From: Rhizobium sp. SG_E_25_P2
Lineage (GTDB): Bacteria > Pseudomonadota > Alphaproteobacteria > Rhizobiales > Rhizobiaceae
Length of the DNA: 64,000 nucleotides
Reading direction: 5' to 3'
Assembly: GCF_029892285.1 (NCBI RefSeq)
Contig: NZ_JARXVM010000014.1
Coordinates: 93,039-157,038, forward strand
Every line of letters begins with the position of its first letter. Position 1 is the stretch's first letter. Below the pieces are notes generated by a model. It searched no databases. It was not told the DNA's origin and worked only from the letters and a program-made list of their open reading frames with translations. This document shows positions 1 through 9,356 of this stretch, one piece after another. The position numbers and the translations under genes are program-made.

Positions 1-68
1 GCGTGAAAATGCGCCAGATCAAGGAATTCGCGTCCCGGAGACGATTGGCCGCAATCCCCAGGTCAATT

Positions 69-554
69 TCACGTGAGAGGCGTCCAGGCTCCATTGCCCA
101 TGCGACAGGCCGCGCCGCGCGCGGTCACCGCGCCGCTTTTGGCGGCCAGCACATGGGAATATTGCCGGCAATTCTGCGAACCGACCTGATAGGGCGCCGC
201 CGCTGTCACTTCGCCCTTGAGGCCATTGCCGCTCCACACCACCGCCTGGCCATTCGGCGCCGCTTCCAGCGCCTTGTATTCCGCCTCGAGCGCCCGCGCC
301 TTGTCGGCGTCCGACAGTTTCACGCCCGGCATCCGCGCCACGAGCCCGCCGCGCAGGGCCTGCAGATAGAAGGCCGGCGGCTCGGGCTTGTCGGACAATT
401 CATAGCCGGTCGCCTCCGACACATCCTCGCCGGTCTTGTCGAGCCGGCTGGACCCCGACGTCGTGGCGCAGGATGCGGCGAACAGCGCGACGAGCGCGAA
501 AACGGAAAGACGGGCGGTCATACGAAATGCGGTCACGAAATTCATTCTTGTCAT
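69..554 (-). CDS. Small outer-membrane lipoprotein, 17-kDa surface-antigen-like
   Basis: A 161-residue reading when started at the ATG at 554. The frame stays open further upstream, but that part is arginine-rich and lacks coding character. The N-terminus has a hydrophobic signal segment ending in a lipobox-like AASC, so the protein is probably lipidated and exported. The C-terminal half (GNGLKGEVTAA, then a QNCRQY-type motif and a GNGAW ending) resembles the glycine/cysteine-rich domain of rickettsial-type 17-kDa surface antigens common in alphaproteobacteria; that is a family-level match by eye. Its first codons and 5' flank are duplicated near 1.5 kb. No strong Shine-Dalgarno is visible, so the ATG at 545 is an alternative start. 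Confidence 0.6.
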   Translation of the reverse strand: MTRMNFVTAFRMTARLSVFALVALFAASCATTSGSSRLDKTGEDVSEATGYELSDKPEPPAFYLQALRGGLVARMPGVKLSDADKARALEAEYKALEAAPNGQAVVWSGNGLKGEVTAAAPYQVGSQNCRQYSHVLAAKSGAVTARGAACRMGNGAWTPLT

Positions 555-640
555 CACGGATTGGCGGGCAGTCCTGCGGCGCGGAGATGGCCGCAATATG
601 GCACGGATGAACGGAGAAATATATTCGTTTTGATGGAAAT
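529..640. repeat. Direct repeat, copy 1 (5' end and flank of lipoprotein gene)
   Basis: About 110 bases starting GCGGTCACGAAATTCATT and ending near TTCGTTTTGATGGAAATGA recur at 1496-1610 with roughly 85-90% identity by eye. This copy covers the first codons of the lipoprotein gene and its upstream region. Confidence 0.85.
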
Positions 641-949
641 GATGGGTTAATCGCCGGTCTCGGCCACGGGTTCCGGCCGGCGCAGGGGCTCGCATGCAGG
701 CGGGCCTGCGTTTCCCGCCAGCAATCCCCGCGCAATGCCCGCGATGATGTCGTCACGATCTTCTTCACGCCCTGCCCCTCCCGAGACAATTGGACGATTG
801 CCGTCGACACCCCGCATATGACTAAAATTTAAAGTTGTTCACAGCGTGTTTCTGCAGCTTTTTTTTCTCAGGCCACCACCTTAGCCTCATCTTCAGGCCG
901 GTGACTCGCTTGGCGCAGGGCGAGACGTGTCTATTCAGGGAGATCATAT

Positions 950-1327
950 ATGTCGAAGCAAACCAACACCGATAAAGCGGCCAAGCTCGGCGCCGCGGAC
1001 GCTCACACCGGCGGCGACGTAAAGTTTCACAAGAACTACCTCGCCGCCCTCGACATGAAGATGGACACGCTGGAGCTGAAGCTCGACCGGGTCGAGGAAT
1101 TGTCAGATCGGGCAACCTATCTTGAAAACACGATCCTCGACATCAAGCTCGACGTCGAGGATGACGGCATGACCGCGCTCGACAAAATCGAGCTCAAGGA
1201 TCTGCGAACGGAGCTGCGCCATGTCGAGAACCGCCTCGATCACCTGCCCAGCCAGGAGCAGCTTCTGAACCGGCTCGACCGGCTGGCCGAGGACTATGCC
1301 GAAAAGGCCGAAGACTGGGGTCTGTGA
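950..1327 (+). CDS. Coiled-coil hypothetical protein
   Basis: A 125-residue acidic, leucine-rich protein. From about residue 30 onward it is almost continuous heptad-like helix (repeated LxxLDRVEEL and LKDLRTELRHVENRL patterns), which predicts a coiled coil. It has no signal peptide and no catalytic motif. A good ribosome site (AGGGAG) lies 8 bases before the ATG. The gene is bracketed by the two copies of the 110-base repeat at 529 and 1496, which suggests it was placed there by a duplication or insertion event. I do not recognise a family. Confidence 0.6.
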   Translation: MSKQTNTDKAAKLGAADAHTGGDVKFHKNYLAALDMKMDTLELKLDRVEELSDRATYLENTILDIKLDVEDDGMTALDKIELKDLRTELRHVENRLDHLPSQEQLLNRLDRLAEDYAEKAEDWGL

Positions 1328-1495
1328 CGCGACTGTCGGCGGGTCAAAATCGGCCCGCCGGCCACCGGATTATGTCCCCGAGGATATACAGTCGAGCGCG
1401 AAAAGGCTCGCATGACGTCTGCCTCAATGGTCTCGCGAAGCATATCTAGACCTGCGTGGCTAAGGGAAAACAGCGAACCGGGCGGCCAAGGAATT

Positions 1496-1610
1496 GCGGT
1501 CACGAAATTCATTGTTGTCATTACGGATTTGCGTGCGGTCCAGCGGCGCGGGGATGGCCGCAATATGGCGCGGATGAAACGGGGAATATATTCGTTTTGG
1601 CGGAAATGAT
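1496..1610. repeat. Direct repeat, copy 2 (orphan 5' end of lipoprotein gene)
   Basis: Second copy of the repeat at 529-640. In this copy the start-codon region (reading MTTMNFVTA on the minus strand) is kept but the rest of the lipoprotein gene is absent, so it is a 5' remnant with no downstream gene body. The remainder of the 1328-1665 interval holds nothing else I can support. Confidence 0.8.
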
Positions 1611-1665
1611 CACGTGGGCGCTCCACAGCGCATTCGTCAACCACGATCGTAACGCGAGCGTGCTT

Positions 1666-2202
1666 TTATTGAGGCACAATCGAGGTTTCCGCAAATGTCG
1701 CCGCTACTGCGGAAAGCGGAATATACATTGCTTTGTAACCTTCCTGATCCTGATCGGCTTCGGTGAACGTCTTAAAGCCGAAGGCTTCGTATATTTCCTG
1801 AACGCGCGCATTGAAGGCGTGTAGCGTCATCGCGTACACCCCAACATTCTCCCTAACCGACAATGCGCGCTCAAATGCGTTTAGCATCATGGTGAGACCC
1901 AAGCCCTTCGGCGCATTCCTGTCGCGCCCGATCATGGTCAGATAAATGGTAGGGATTGCAGCAAATCGACCAAACTTCTTGTCTGCTTCGTCGCTCATGC
2001 CAGGCTTGAAGGTCATTGTTGTGAGGGCGTAAAATCCGAGCGGCGTCGGGGATCCGGCTCTACAGGCGACGAACACGCGCTGGGCATAGCTTTTGTGGCT
2101 CTTGAGCGCGTTTATTCGGAAGAAGTTGTCTATCGGCTTCAGATCGCAGCAAAAAGCCCCTCGCGGATGATCGCCGAGGGGCTCAATGACAATCTCTTCC
2201 AT
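1666..2202 (-). CDS. GNAT-family acetyltransferase, probable type II TA toxin
   Basis: 178 residues with the GNAT fold. The N-terminus has the CDLKPIDNFFR pattern typical of TacT-like toxins, there is a central beta-strand block LGFYALTTMTF, and an acetyl-CoA region follows at IYLTMIGRDRNAPKGLGLTM. The C-terminus carries the usual NARVQEIYEAFGFKTF strand. TacT-type enzymes acetylate charged tRNAs and block translation. A 57-codon gene lies 8 bases upstream on the same strand, as in a TA pair. The acetyl-CoA loop lacks the textbook Q/RxxGxG/A but has the spaced glycines. An ordinary small-molecule N-acetyltransferase is the alternative. Confidence 0.7.
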   Translation of the reverse strand: MEEIVIEPLGDHPRGAFCCDLKPIDNFFRINALKSHKSYAQRVFVACRAGSPTPLGFYALTTMTFKPGMSDEADKKFGRFAAIPTIYLTMIGRDRNAPKGLGLTMMLNAFERALSVRENVGVYAMTLHAFNARVQEIYEAFGFKTFTEADQDQEGYKAMYIPLSAVAATFAETSIVPQ

Positions 2203-2210
2203 AGGCGGAC

Positions 2211-2384
2211 TTATTTAGATTGCGTCACAAAACGCGCGCGCGATTTGCGAATGAGTTTGGCTAAGCTGGGCACAGGCTCTGCTTTCTCGTCAACCGCTGC
2301 CGCTTTCAATTGTTCAAATTTCGCCGTATCGACCACGACAGGCATAGGCATGAACTCGCCGTCATCTTTGAGAAGAGCTACCAT
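2211..2384 (-). CDS. Small partner of the GNAT toxin, probable antitoxin
   Basis: A 57-residue protein starting at the ATG at 2384, chosen because a perfect GGAGG lies 5 bases upstream; an upstream start at 2423 has no such site. It is basic at the C-terminus (LIRKSRARF) and has a short beta-like start (VALLKDDGEFMPMPVVVDT). It is not a DUF1778/RHH protein by eye. Its place directly in front of the GNAT gene suggests an antitoxin, but that rests on context alone. Confidence 0.5.
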   Translation of the reverse strand: MVALLKDDGEFMPMPVVVDTAKFEQLKAAAVDEKAEPVPSLAKLIRKSRARFVTQSK

Positions 2385-2580
2385 AATGGCCTCCGTGCCG
2401 CGTGCAGGATAAACATCGAACAAAGATGGTGTGCAGCCTGCAGGCTTTCATCTATATTTATCGCATAAAGAGCCATCGCGCAAGAGATTCAAACTCCATA
2501 CAACTTCCGATACATGATGAATTTCTTCAGAATCTGTTAGGGCTCCGACGCCAGACTTATCGTCAACCGCCCCACCGCCG

Positions 2581-4026
2581 TCACCCCCCGATCATTGGCA
2601 GGATCAACTCCGCTCTCAGCCCGCCGGCCTCGGCGCGCGACAGCGTGAACACGCCTTGATATTCCGAGACGATTTCCGTGACAATCGACAGGCCGAGTCC
2701 GGTGCCCGGCTTGCTTTCGTCCAGCCTGCGGCCGCGTTTCATCGCTTCCTTGATCTGGTCGGGTTCGAGCCCCGGTCCATCGTCCTCCACCACCACCAGC
2801 GCCCAGTTCTTGCGGGCGGGGTCCTTGCCGATCACGCCTGATGGCGCGGGGGATACGGTGACAGCCACCGTCGAGACGGCGAAGCGGCCCGCGTTTTCGA
2901 GCAGATTACCAATGGTTTCCTCGAGATCCTGCGCCTCCATGGCGAGCTTCAGCCCGCGGCCTGATATCGAGAGCGTAAAATCCTTGCCGTCATTGAGCTT
3001 GCGCATCACGCGCAGCAGGCGCTCCAGCACCGGCTCCACCTCGGTGCGGGCCAGGATGCTCTCGCGCTGGGCGGCGATGCGGGCGCGGTTGAGATAGGAT
3101 TGCACCTGCGCGCGCATGATCTCGGCCTGGCTCTTGACCAGCGCATTGTGCGGCAAGGCCATCTGGTCGGCGTCATTGAGCAGCACGGCGATCGGCGTCT
3201 TCAAGGAATGGGCGAGATTGCCCACCTGCATGCGGGCCCGTTCCATCACCCGCTTGTTGCTCTCGATCAGCGCGTTGACCTCGACGGCCAGCGGCTGGAT
3301 TTCGCGCGGCAGGTCGTCGTCAAGCCGTTCAGCCTCGCCATTGCGGATGCGGGCGAGCGAGCGCCGGACGCGGTCGAGCGGCTTCAGACCGATCAGGATC
3401 ACCAGAGCGTTGAGCCCGAGCGAGCCGATGCTGAACAGGCCGAGCGACAGATAGAGATTGCGGTTGAAGGCGGCGACATCATTCTCCACCGTGCGGTGAT
3501 TGCCGATCATCCGGAAACGGACGGTGCGATAGACGGCTTCGGGAAGTTCTGTGGCGTTGGCGTCAATTTCCTCGGGCGCGCCCTCGTCGAGACTGATCTC
3601 GGCTTCAGCCACCCGCACGGGATTACCAGCGCTGTCGGTCGCAGCGTAATAGCGCTCGAAACGATGGTTGAAGGGCGCGGATTCGTTGGTCGCCGTCGGC
3701 ACGGTCACGCCCTCGAAACTCGGCGAGGTCAGAGGCTCGGTCTGGTAGTCGGCGAGCGGCAACACCGCCCAGTACCACCCGGATCCCAATTGCTGGAAGC
3801 CGAGTTCGCTCATCTGCGGCGATCCGGTCAGCTTATGGCTGTCGGGATCGATCGACACCGAATTGATCGCCGAATAGAGCTGCGCGCGCAGAAGATCATG
3901 CAGGTTCTTCTCGGCGCTGCGTTCGTACAGCGTGGAAATGACGAAGCCCATGATCACCACCCCGATCGCCGACCATACGGTCGTGTAGATCAGGACGCGG
4001 CCGGTGAGCGAGCGCAGCCTATCCAT
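2581..4026 (-). CDS. feuQ: Membrane sensor histidine kinase, FeuQ/PhoQ-like
   Basis: 481 residues. Two membrane segments (about 12-34 and 193-215) frame a periplasmic sensor domain of about 155 residues. A HAMP-like linker follows, then the phospho-acceptor box LAHSLKTPIA with His at about 273, an N box (ETIGNLLENA), DDGPGL, and the GTGLGLS G box near 441. The start overlaps the end of the response-regulator gene by 8 bases, so the two are translationally coupled. FeuPQ of Sinorhizobium controls cyclic glucan export and related envelope genes; assignment to that pair is by sequence resemblance and gene order. Confidence 0.85.
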   Translation of the reverse strand: MDRLRSLTGRVLIYTTVWSAIGVVIMGFVISTLYERSAEKNLHDLLRAQLYSAINSVSIDPDSHKLTGSPQMSELGFQQLGSGWYWAVLPLADYQTEPLTSPSFEGVTVPTATNESAPFNHRFERYYAATDSAGNPVRVAEAEISLDEGAPEEIDANATELPEAVYRTVRFRMIGNHRTVENDVAAFNRNLYLSLGLFSIGSLGLNALVILIGLKPLDRVRRSLARIRNGEAERLDDDLPREIQPLAVEVNALIESNKRVMERARMQVGNLAHSLKTPIAVLLNDADQMALPHNALVKSQAEIMRAQVQSYLNRARIAAQRESILARTEVEPVLERLLRVMRKLNDGKDFTLSISGRGLKLAMEAQDLEETIGNLLENAGRFAVSTVAVTVSPAPSGVIGKDPARKNWALVVVEDDGPGLEPDQIKEAMKRGRRLDESKPGTGLGLSIVTEIVSEYQGVFTLSRAEAGGLRAELILPMIGG

Positions 4027-4687
4027 TGGTGTTGGGCTGGATGCGGTAGCCGAGACCGCGCACGGTCTCGATGATGTCGATGCCCATTTTCTTGCGCAGA
4101 CGGCCGACGAAGACTTCGATCGTGTTGGAATCGCGGTCGAAATCCTGATCGTACATATGCTCGACCAGTTCGGTGCGCGACACGACCTGGCCCATGTGAT
4201 GCATCAGATAGGACAGCAGCCGGAACTCATGCGAGGTGAGCTTCAGCGCGCTTCCGTTGACGGTCACGCGGCTGCTCTTGGTGTCGAGCCTGACAGGGCC
4301 GCAGGTCAGTTCCGAGCTCGCATGGCCTGCCGCGCGGCGGATCAGCGCGCGCAGCCGCGCCTGCACTTCTTCCATGTGAAAGGGTTTGGCGACATAATCG
4401 TCGGCGCCGGCGTCGATGCCCGCCACCTTGTCGCTCCAGCGGTCGCGCGCCGTGAGCAACAAAACCGGCATCTTGCGCCCGGCCGCGCGCCATTTCTCGA
4501 GCACGGTGATGCCGTCCATTTCGGGCAGGCCGATATCGAGGATCACCGCGTCATAGGGTTCGTTTTCGCCGAGATAATGGCCTTCTTCGCCGTCATAGGC
4601 TTGGTCCACCACATAGCCGGCTTCCTTCAGCGTGTCGGCGAGCTGGCGGTTGAGATTCTGGTCATCTTCGACGACGAGTATGCGCAT
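4019..4687 (-). CDS. feuP: OmpR-family response regulator, FeuP-like
   Basis: 222 residues. The N-terminal receiver has the acidic pair EDD at 7-9, the phospho-acceptor Asp51 (VILDIGLPEMDG) and the conserved Lys near 101 (AKPF). The C-terminal winged helix is the OmpR/PhoB type, with the recognition region ending in SNTIEVFVGRLRKK and the wing RGLGYR. It is the first gene of the regulator-kinase pair. The signature RDRWSDKVAGIDAGADDYV is characteristic of rhizobial FeuP/PhoP-type proteins. The kinase follows with an 8-base overlap. Confidence 0.9.
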   Translation of the reverse strand: MRILVVEDDQNLNRQLADTLKEAGYVVDQAYDGEEGHYLGENEPYDAVILDIGLPEMDGITVLEKWRAAGRKMPVLLLTARDRWSDKVAGIDAGADDYVAKPFHMEEVQARLRALIRRAAGHASSELTCGPVRLDTKSSRVTVNGSALKLTSHEFRLLSYLMHHMGQVVSRTELVEHMYDQDFDRDSNTIEVFVGRLRKKMGIDIIETVRGLGYRIQPNTNG

Positions 4688-4717
4688 CGGAACTCCTCGG
4701 ATAGCCCGGCCTGCGTA

Positions 4718-5056
4718 TCAATAATCCATGGGAATGCGCAAGCGGACTTTCTTTGGCCGTCCGTTCTGCTTGATCACCAGCATGGTCACCACGCAGACGC
4801 CCTGATTGCGGTTGGCCTTGACCGACAGCAATTCGCCGCCGGTCATGGCCATCGCCTGGTTGACCGCGCCGGCGCAGGCGGCGCGGTTGTTGGCGCGCAT
4901 CTTGCGCGGCGGCGGTGCATATTCATCCGCAAACACCGGGCCGTCCTCGAGATACAGCATCTGCGCGGGCGTATACTGCTCGACCGGCGCCGGCAGGTTG
5001 CCGGTGGGGCCGAGCATGAGGCTCGCGGCCAGAAGGGAGGGCAGGAAAGCGGCCAT
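4718..5056 (-). CDS. Small exported protein upstream of feuPQ
   Basis: 112 residues with a probable N-terminal signal peptide (about residues 1-20). Two cysteines lie in the mature part (RAACAGAV and GVCVVTML). The C-terminal strand pattern LLSVKANRNQGVCVVTMLV..GRPKKVRLRIPMDY resembles the end of PepSY-like periplasmic proteins that often precede PhoP/FeuP-type regulators. It lies 30 bases upstream of feuP on the same strand, so it probably belongs to the same operon and may modulate the kinase's sensor domain. The function is inferred from position. Confidence 0.6.
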   Translation of the reverse strand: MAAFLPSLLAASLMLGPTGNLPAPVEQYTPAQMLYLEDGPVFADEYAPPPRKMRANNRAACAGAVNQAMAMTGGELLSVKANRNQGVCVVTMLVIKQNGRPKKVRLRIPMDY

Positions 5057-5157
5057 GGGATGTTGAGGTTCCGTGTGAGGCGTTTGACTTGCCCCTTTTC
5101 TAGAGCAGCAACAATGAATGGCGAATGAATGTGGCCTTCAGCTTCGATTGGGCCTGT

Positions 5158-5364
5158 TCAGGACACCCGCCGTTCGGCGCTCAGCCGCCCGTAAATCGCC
5201 AGCAAACCGCCCGCCGCGCCGGCGAGCGTTGTCAACGCCTCGACGAGATCGCGCTCCATGCCGGGTTCAATCGGCGCCCCCGCCGCCTGCAAGACGCTGG
5301 CGAGAATCGCCACCAGCGCGCCCCAGATCGTCTTGGATTGGTACCAGGCTTTCATATCGCTCAT
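5158..5364 (-). CDS. Holin-like small membrane protein at the end of the GTA cluster
   Basis: 68 residues from the ATG at 5364, which has AAAGGA at good spacing. It is predicted to have two short hydrophobic segments (IWGALVAILASVL and a C-terminal AGAAGGLLAIYG) with a charged tail. This small size and hairpin membrane topology match holins or related phage membrane proteins. It follows g15 by 39 bases on the same strand and is the last gene of the GTA block. A lysis role together with the endolysin-like gene at 38991 is inference. Confidence 0.55.
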   Translation of the reverse strand: MSDMKAWYQSKTIWGALVAILASVLQAAGAPIEPGMERDLVEALTTLAGAAGGLLAIYGRLSAERRVS

Positions 5365-5403
5365 GGAAATGTCCTTTCTTGGCTCCATGTCAGATTTGCA
5401 GTG

Positions 5404-8400
5404 TCAGATTTGCAGCGTGGCGCGCGCCGGCAGGCCCAGCGCCACGCGGTCGCCTTTCTGGCGAACGCGGATGGTCAGCGCGGTCTGCGTCGCGCCGAAA
5501 TCGGCGATCTCGTCGGCGGCCGCATAACTCGCCTTCGGCGCCGTCACATGCAGGCTGCGAACCACCTCTCCGTCCTTGAAAATGTCGAGTCGATAGGCCT
5601 CGCCGGTCTCATCAAGCGGAATGTCGTCGCCCTCCCAACCGTCGGCGTCGACCCGACCGCGCCGGATCCAGGACAAGCGGATATCGCCCCCTGTCTCGCG
5701 CCAGCCGCGCAGATGTACAGGGGCAAGCGGCGTCGCCGCCCGCTCGCCGCCGGAAAAGCCGATCGGTCCCGCTCTGCCGCCCGCAGACCCCGCAGCCTCC
5801 GCGATCCAGTTCAGCGTCAACCCCGCCTCCGAGCGCTTAAGCCCCAATGCCTCCACCGCGCTGTCGAGAAGCACGAAGCGCGCGCCGATCTCCGCCCCCG
5901 TATCCATCGCGTCCTCGGTTCCGCAGAGACCGCGCAGCAATCCCTCCAGACGCCAGACATCCGCCTCAATCTCTTCGGCGCTCTGAAAGGCGATCACCTC
6001 CCAGCCGCCACTCCCGGTCGCGATCGCCGCGCGGTTGGCGCCATTGAGCAGTGCCGACTTCGACACGCTTTCGAGCGCGCCCGAGGTCATCCGGACATTG
6101 ACGCTATTGCCTCGGTCGATCATCGCCGTAGGTCCCGCGGCCAGCGCCGTCGTCAGCCTTCCCAGGCTGGCGCGGCGGATGAGCGTCAGCCGTCCGTCGT
6201 AATTGTCGAGACCTGACGACACCGACAACCGCGTCCGCCGCCAGGGCGACGCCGCCACTGCGGCCAGCGCAAAGTCCTGCTCGTCGCCGTCGCCCAGCCG
6301 CGGCAGGTCCATCAAGATCACCAGCGGTTGATAAACGGCATTGGCCGCCCCGCCGCGCGCCCTGCGCCTGGACTTGGCGACCGTCGCTATGCCTACGCCG
6401 CCCGATCCCGCCTCGCGCGCCGTCACGCGCCGGACATCGCCGTCCTCGATCCGGGTGATCAGAAACCGTCCCTCCTGACCATCGGCGAGTTCCACGACAT
6501 CGCCGGGTTCATGTTCAAGCATCAATGGCGGCAGGCAGAAACTGATCTGCCGCCGTCCCAGCCGGTGATCCCTCAGCATCGCATCCGCCGCGCTTTGCGC
6601 CGCCTGTTCGTCCAGCGTTCCGGCCAGCGCAATGCTCAAGGCCCGCTGATGCGCGGGCTCGGCCCGCCGCGACCGCACGCTCGCCGGCTCATGTTCATTG
6701 TCCTCGCTTTGATAGGAGATCAGCGCCTCGGAGGCGTAATCGCCATCTTGCCCCAGCGTTTCCGACCATAGCGTTTCCTCCTCGATCTCCGCCAGCACGT
6801 CGAGCGTTGCGGCCGGAGCCGAGACGAGATCGCGCGAGCGGAACACGATCTTGCCCGCCCGCTCCGTCGCGTCCAGCCTGTAGGCGGTCAGCAGCGGCTC
6901 GATCAGCGCCCGGGCCGAACTCTGCTGGCCCATCACATAGCCCTGCAGATTGCCTGACACAGCGGACAGGTCGACCTCGCCGACGCCGCAATCCTCGGCG
7001 ATCGCCGCGATCACCGTGGCGAGCGTGCCCGCCCCCAACCGTCCATTCAGCCAATGCCCGGTCTGCCAATTGGCGCCATCGGCGAAAATGTCGAGATCCT
7101 CGGGAAAAGCCGGCGCGGCGCGCGCGTCCCAGGTCCACAGAAACACATGGCCCGGATCGACCAGGCCTTCCGGCGCCTCACTGCCATTCCAGTAAGCGAG
7201 ATGCGCGTTCAGAAACCGACGCTGCGTCTCGTCCGAACGCGCGCCGCTCGAAAAATACGGCGTCTCGGATTCCGACGATTTCGGATCAACGAAGACATTG
7301 GGCTGGTTGCCGCCGCGATCGATCGCCGGGCAACCGAGTTCGGTGAACCAGATCGGCTTCATCTTGGATGTCCAACCGGTCGGCGCAGCCCTTTCCGCTC
7401 CGTCCACGCGGTCGTAATGCCGGTTCGCCCACCAGTTCTCGATATCCTTGTAACGATAGACCCAGGGCTTGCCAGCGAGACCATCGCTGATTGGGCTGCG
7501 GATGCGCGCCGCCCGGTCGGCGCTTGAGGCATAGTACCAGTCATAGCCCTCGCCGCTGGCGATGGCCCCGCGCATCGCCGCCTCGTCGTCGGCGATGGCG
7601 GCGCCATCAGGATGCAAGCCGGTGAAATCCTCGTCCTGAAAATCCGACAGCGGCATGTAATTGTCGATGCCGACAGCGTCGATCGCGGGCGAGGCCCAGA
7701 GCGGATCGAGATGGAAAGTCCGGTCACCCGATCCGTCCTGCGGCTGATGGCCGAAATACTCGCTCCAATCGGCCCCATAAGTCAGCTTGGTCTCAGGCCC
7801 GAGAATGGCTCTGACATCCGCAGCCAGTTCCACCAGCGCCGCCACGAACGGATAGTCGCCTGCGGCGTCGCGGATCTGCGTCAGCCCCCTGAGTTCCGAG
7901 CCGATGATGAAGCCGTCGACGCCGCCCGCCGCCTGAGCCAACAGCGCATAATGCAGCACCAGCCGCCGATAACCTTCATCCGTCCCTTCATAGCGCACGC
8001 TTTCGCCGTCGACGTCGAAATCCGCCGCTTGCGCTCCGCCCATGAAGGCCAGCGCCTGCGTGGCGCCCTCGGCCGTCCTGTCGACGCTGCCGGGCTGGCC
8101 GGCTGCGGGATGGCAGGTGATGCGCCCGCGCCAGGGAAACGCCGCCTGCTCGCCCCAGCCATAGGGATCCGGCAGACCATTGCCCGAAGGAATATCCATC
8201 ATCAGGAAGGGATAGAGATAGACGCCGAGCCCGCGCGCCTTGAGATCGAGGATCGCCTGGATCACGCTCTGATCATTGGGCGTGCCGCCATAGGCCGGCC
8301 CGCCAGCCCCCGACGAGATCAGATGCGCCGAGCCTCTATCTTGACCGCATACCCGCCAGGCCGGGCTTTCCTCGTCCCTTGCCCGCGTCTCCACGCCCGG

Positions 8401-9252
8401 CAGCACCCGGCAATGTCCGGCGCGAAGATCGGTTCCGAACCAGGAGACCACCAGCGCCGCCCGCTCGATATGCGGGCACAGCGCCGTCAATTCATCCAGC
8501 GACGCCTCCCAGTCGGTCGCACGCCGCAACTGGTTGCGGTTGATCTTGCGTCCCTTGTCCTCACCGGTCCTCTCGGTCGCGATGTCAGTCGCATAACCAT
8601 GCTCGGTCGCGCCGGGAATGATCGTCACCGCCTTGATCCGGTTTTCAAGCGCATCGATCACCCGGAGGACCTCGAATTGCAGCACCGGAATGCGGTTGCC
8701 GAAGGCGTCGAGCGGCATGCGCTCGAACACCACATAGGCGAGCCCCCGAAAAGCCGGCGCATTGCCCGCGCCCTGCTTGGCCTCGATCAGCGGATCGGGG
8801 CCCTGGCTCTCCGTCCCCTCATAGAAACGGATCTCATAGTCCGTCTGGTCGATCTCCATCCCGTCGGCCCAGATGCGGCGAATGCAGGCGACCGGACCTT
8901 CGGCGAGACCCACGGCGAAATTGGCGAAATAGCGATAGGTCTCCACCCGCGGCCCTGTGGCTTTTGATCCCGACCGCTCCTTGCTGACCTCCTCCTCGAA
9001 CCGCGTCGCCCAGATCAGCGTGCCGCCGATCCGCATCGTCCCATAGACGCGCGGGATCGCCGTTCCCTCTTCCGCGCCGGCGATCCGCGCATTGGCGAGC
9101 CGGCTGCCTTCTATCGTCGTCAGCCCGGAGATCAGGCTGCGATCGATGACATTGCCCGCCAACGCTCCCGCCGCCCGCCCGATCATCGCGCCAACAGGCC
9201 CGAACACCCCGCCCAGCGCAGCGCCGGCGGCCTGCAACACCAATGTCGCCAT
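5404..9252 (-). CDS. GTA gp15: giant baseplate / host-interaction tail protein with TIM-barrel domain
   Basis: 1282 residues from the ATG at 9252 (AGGA at fair spacing); the open frame up to 9360 is not needed. The N-terminus is a glycine/alanine-rich membrane-like stretch (MATLVLQAAGAALGGVFG) typical of this family. The middle region has the glycoside-hydrolase-like TIM barrel (VDGFIIGSELRGL, the YGADWSEYF region and KPIWFTELGCPAID). The C-terminal third is the beta-rich tail-hub part. RcGTA g15 is about 1300 residues, so this copy is full length. It is the final structural gene of the cluster, and a TA module sits just upstream of it. Confidence 0.93.
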   Translation of the reverse strand: MATLVLQAAGAALGGVFGPVGAMIGRAAGALAGNVIDRSLISGLTTIEGSRLANARIAGAEEGTAIPRVYGTMRIGGTLIWATRFEEEVSKERSGSKATGPRVETYRYFANFAVGLAEGPVACIRRIWADGMEIDQTDYEIRFYEGTESQGPDPLIEAKQGAGNAPAFRGLAYVVFERMPLDAFGNRIPVLQFEVLRVIDALENRIKAVTIIPGATEHGYATDIATERTGEDKGRKINRNQLRRATDWEASLDELTALCPHIERAALVVSWFGTDLRAGHCRVLPGVETRARDEESPAWRVCGQDRGSAHLISSGAGGPAYGGTPNDQSVIQAILDLKARGLGVYLYPFLMMDIPSGNGLPDPYGWGEQAAFPWRGRITCHPAAGQPGSVDRTAEGATQALAFMGGAQAADFDVDGESVRYEGTDEGYRRLVLHYALLAQAAGGVDGFIIGSELRGLTQIRDAAGDYPFVAALVELAADVRAILGPETKLTYGADWSEYFGHQPQDGSGDRTFHLDPLWASPAIDAVGIDNYMPLSDFQDEDFTGLHPDGAAIADDEAAMRGAIASGEGYDWYYASSADRAARIRSPISDGLAGKPWVYRYKDIENWWANRHYDRVDGAERAAPTGWTSKMKPIWFTELGCPAIDRGGNQPNVFVDPKSSESETPYFSSGARSDETQRRFLNAHLAYWNGSEAPEGLVDPGHVFLWTWDARAAPAFPEDLDIFADGANWQTGHWLNGRLGAGTLATVIAAIAEDCGVGEVDLSAVSGNLQGYVMGQQSSARALIEPLLTAYRLDATERAGKIVFRSRDLVSAPAATLDVLAEIEEETLWSETLGQDGDYASEALISYQSEDNEHEPASVRSRRAEPAHQRALSIALAGTLDEQAAQSAADAMLRDHRLGRRQISFCLPPLMLEHEPGDVVELADGQEGRFLITRIEDGDVRRVTAREAGSGGVGIATVAKSRRRARGGAANAVYQPLVILMDLPRLGDGDEQDFALAAVAASPWRRTRLSVSSGLDNYDGRLTLIRRASLGRLTTALAAGPTAMIDRGNSVNVRMTSGALESVSKSALLNGANRAAIATGSGGWEVIAFQSAEEIEADVWRLEGLLRGLCGTEDAMDTGAEIGARFVLLDSAVEALGLKRSEAGLTLNWIAEAAGSAGGRAGPIGFSGGERAATPLAPVHLRGWRETGGDIRLSWIRRGRVDADGWEGDDIPLDETGEAYRLDIFKDGEVVRSLHVTAPKASYAAADEIADFGATQTALTIRVRQKGDRVALGLPARATLQI

Positions 9253-9356
9253 GAGATTGTCCTGTGATATGTGGGAATGGTGCGGCTCACCCTGATCAGC
9301 AGGGCGGCAAAATCGATGTTGTGAAAATTTTGCGGGCCAGCCAGATGCGGCAGCGC

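Noticed and set aside
7612..8967. 451-codon plus-strand open frame inside g15
   Set aside because: Antisense of the well-supported gp15 protein; no ribosome site or motif.
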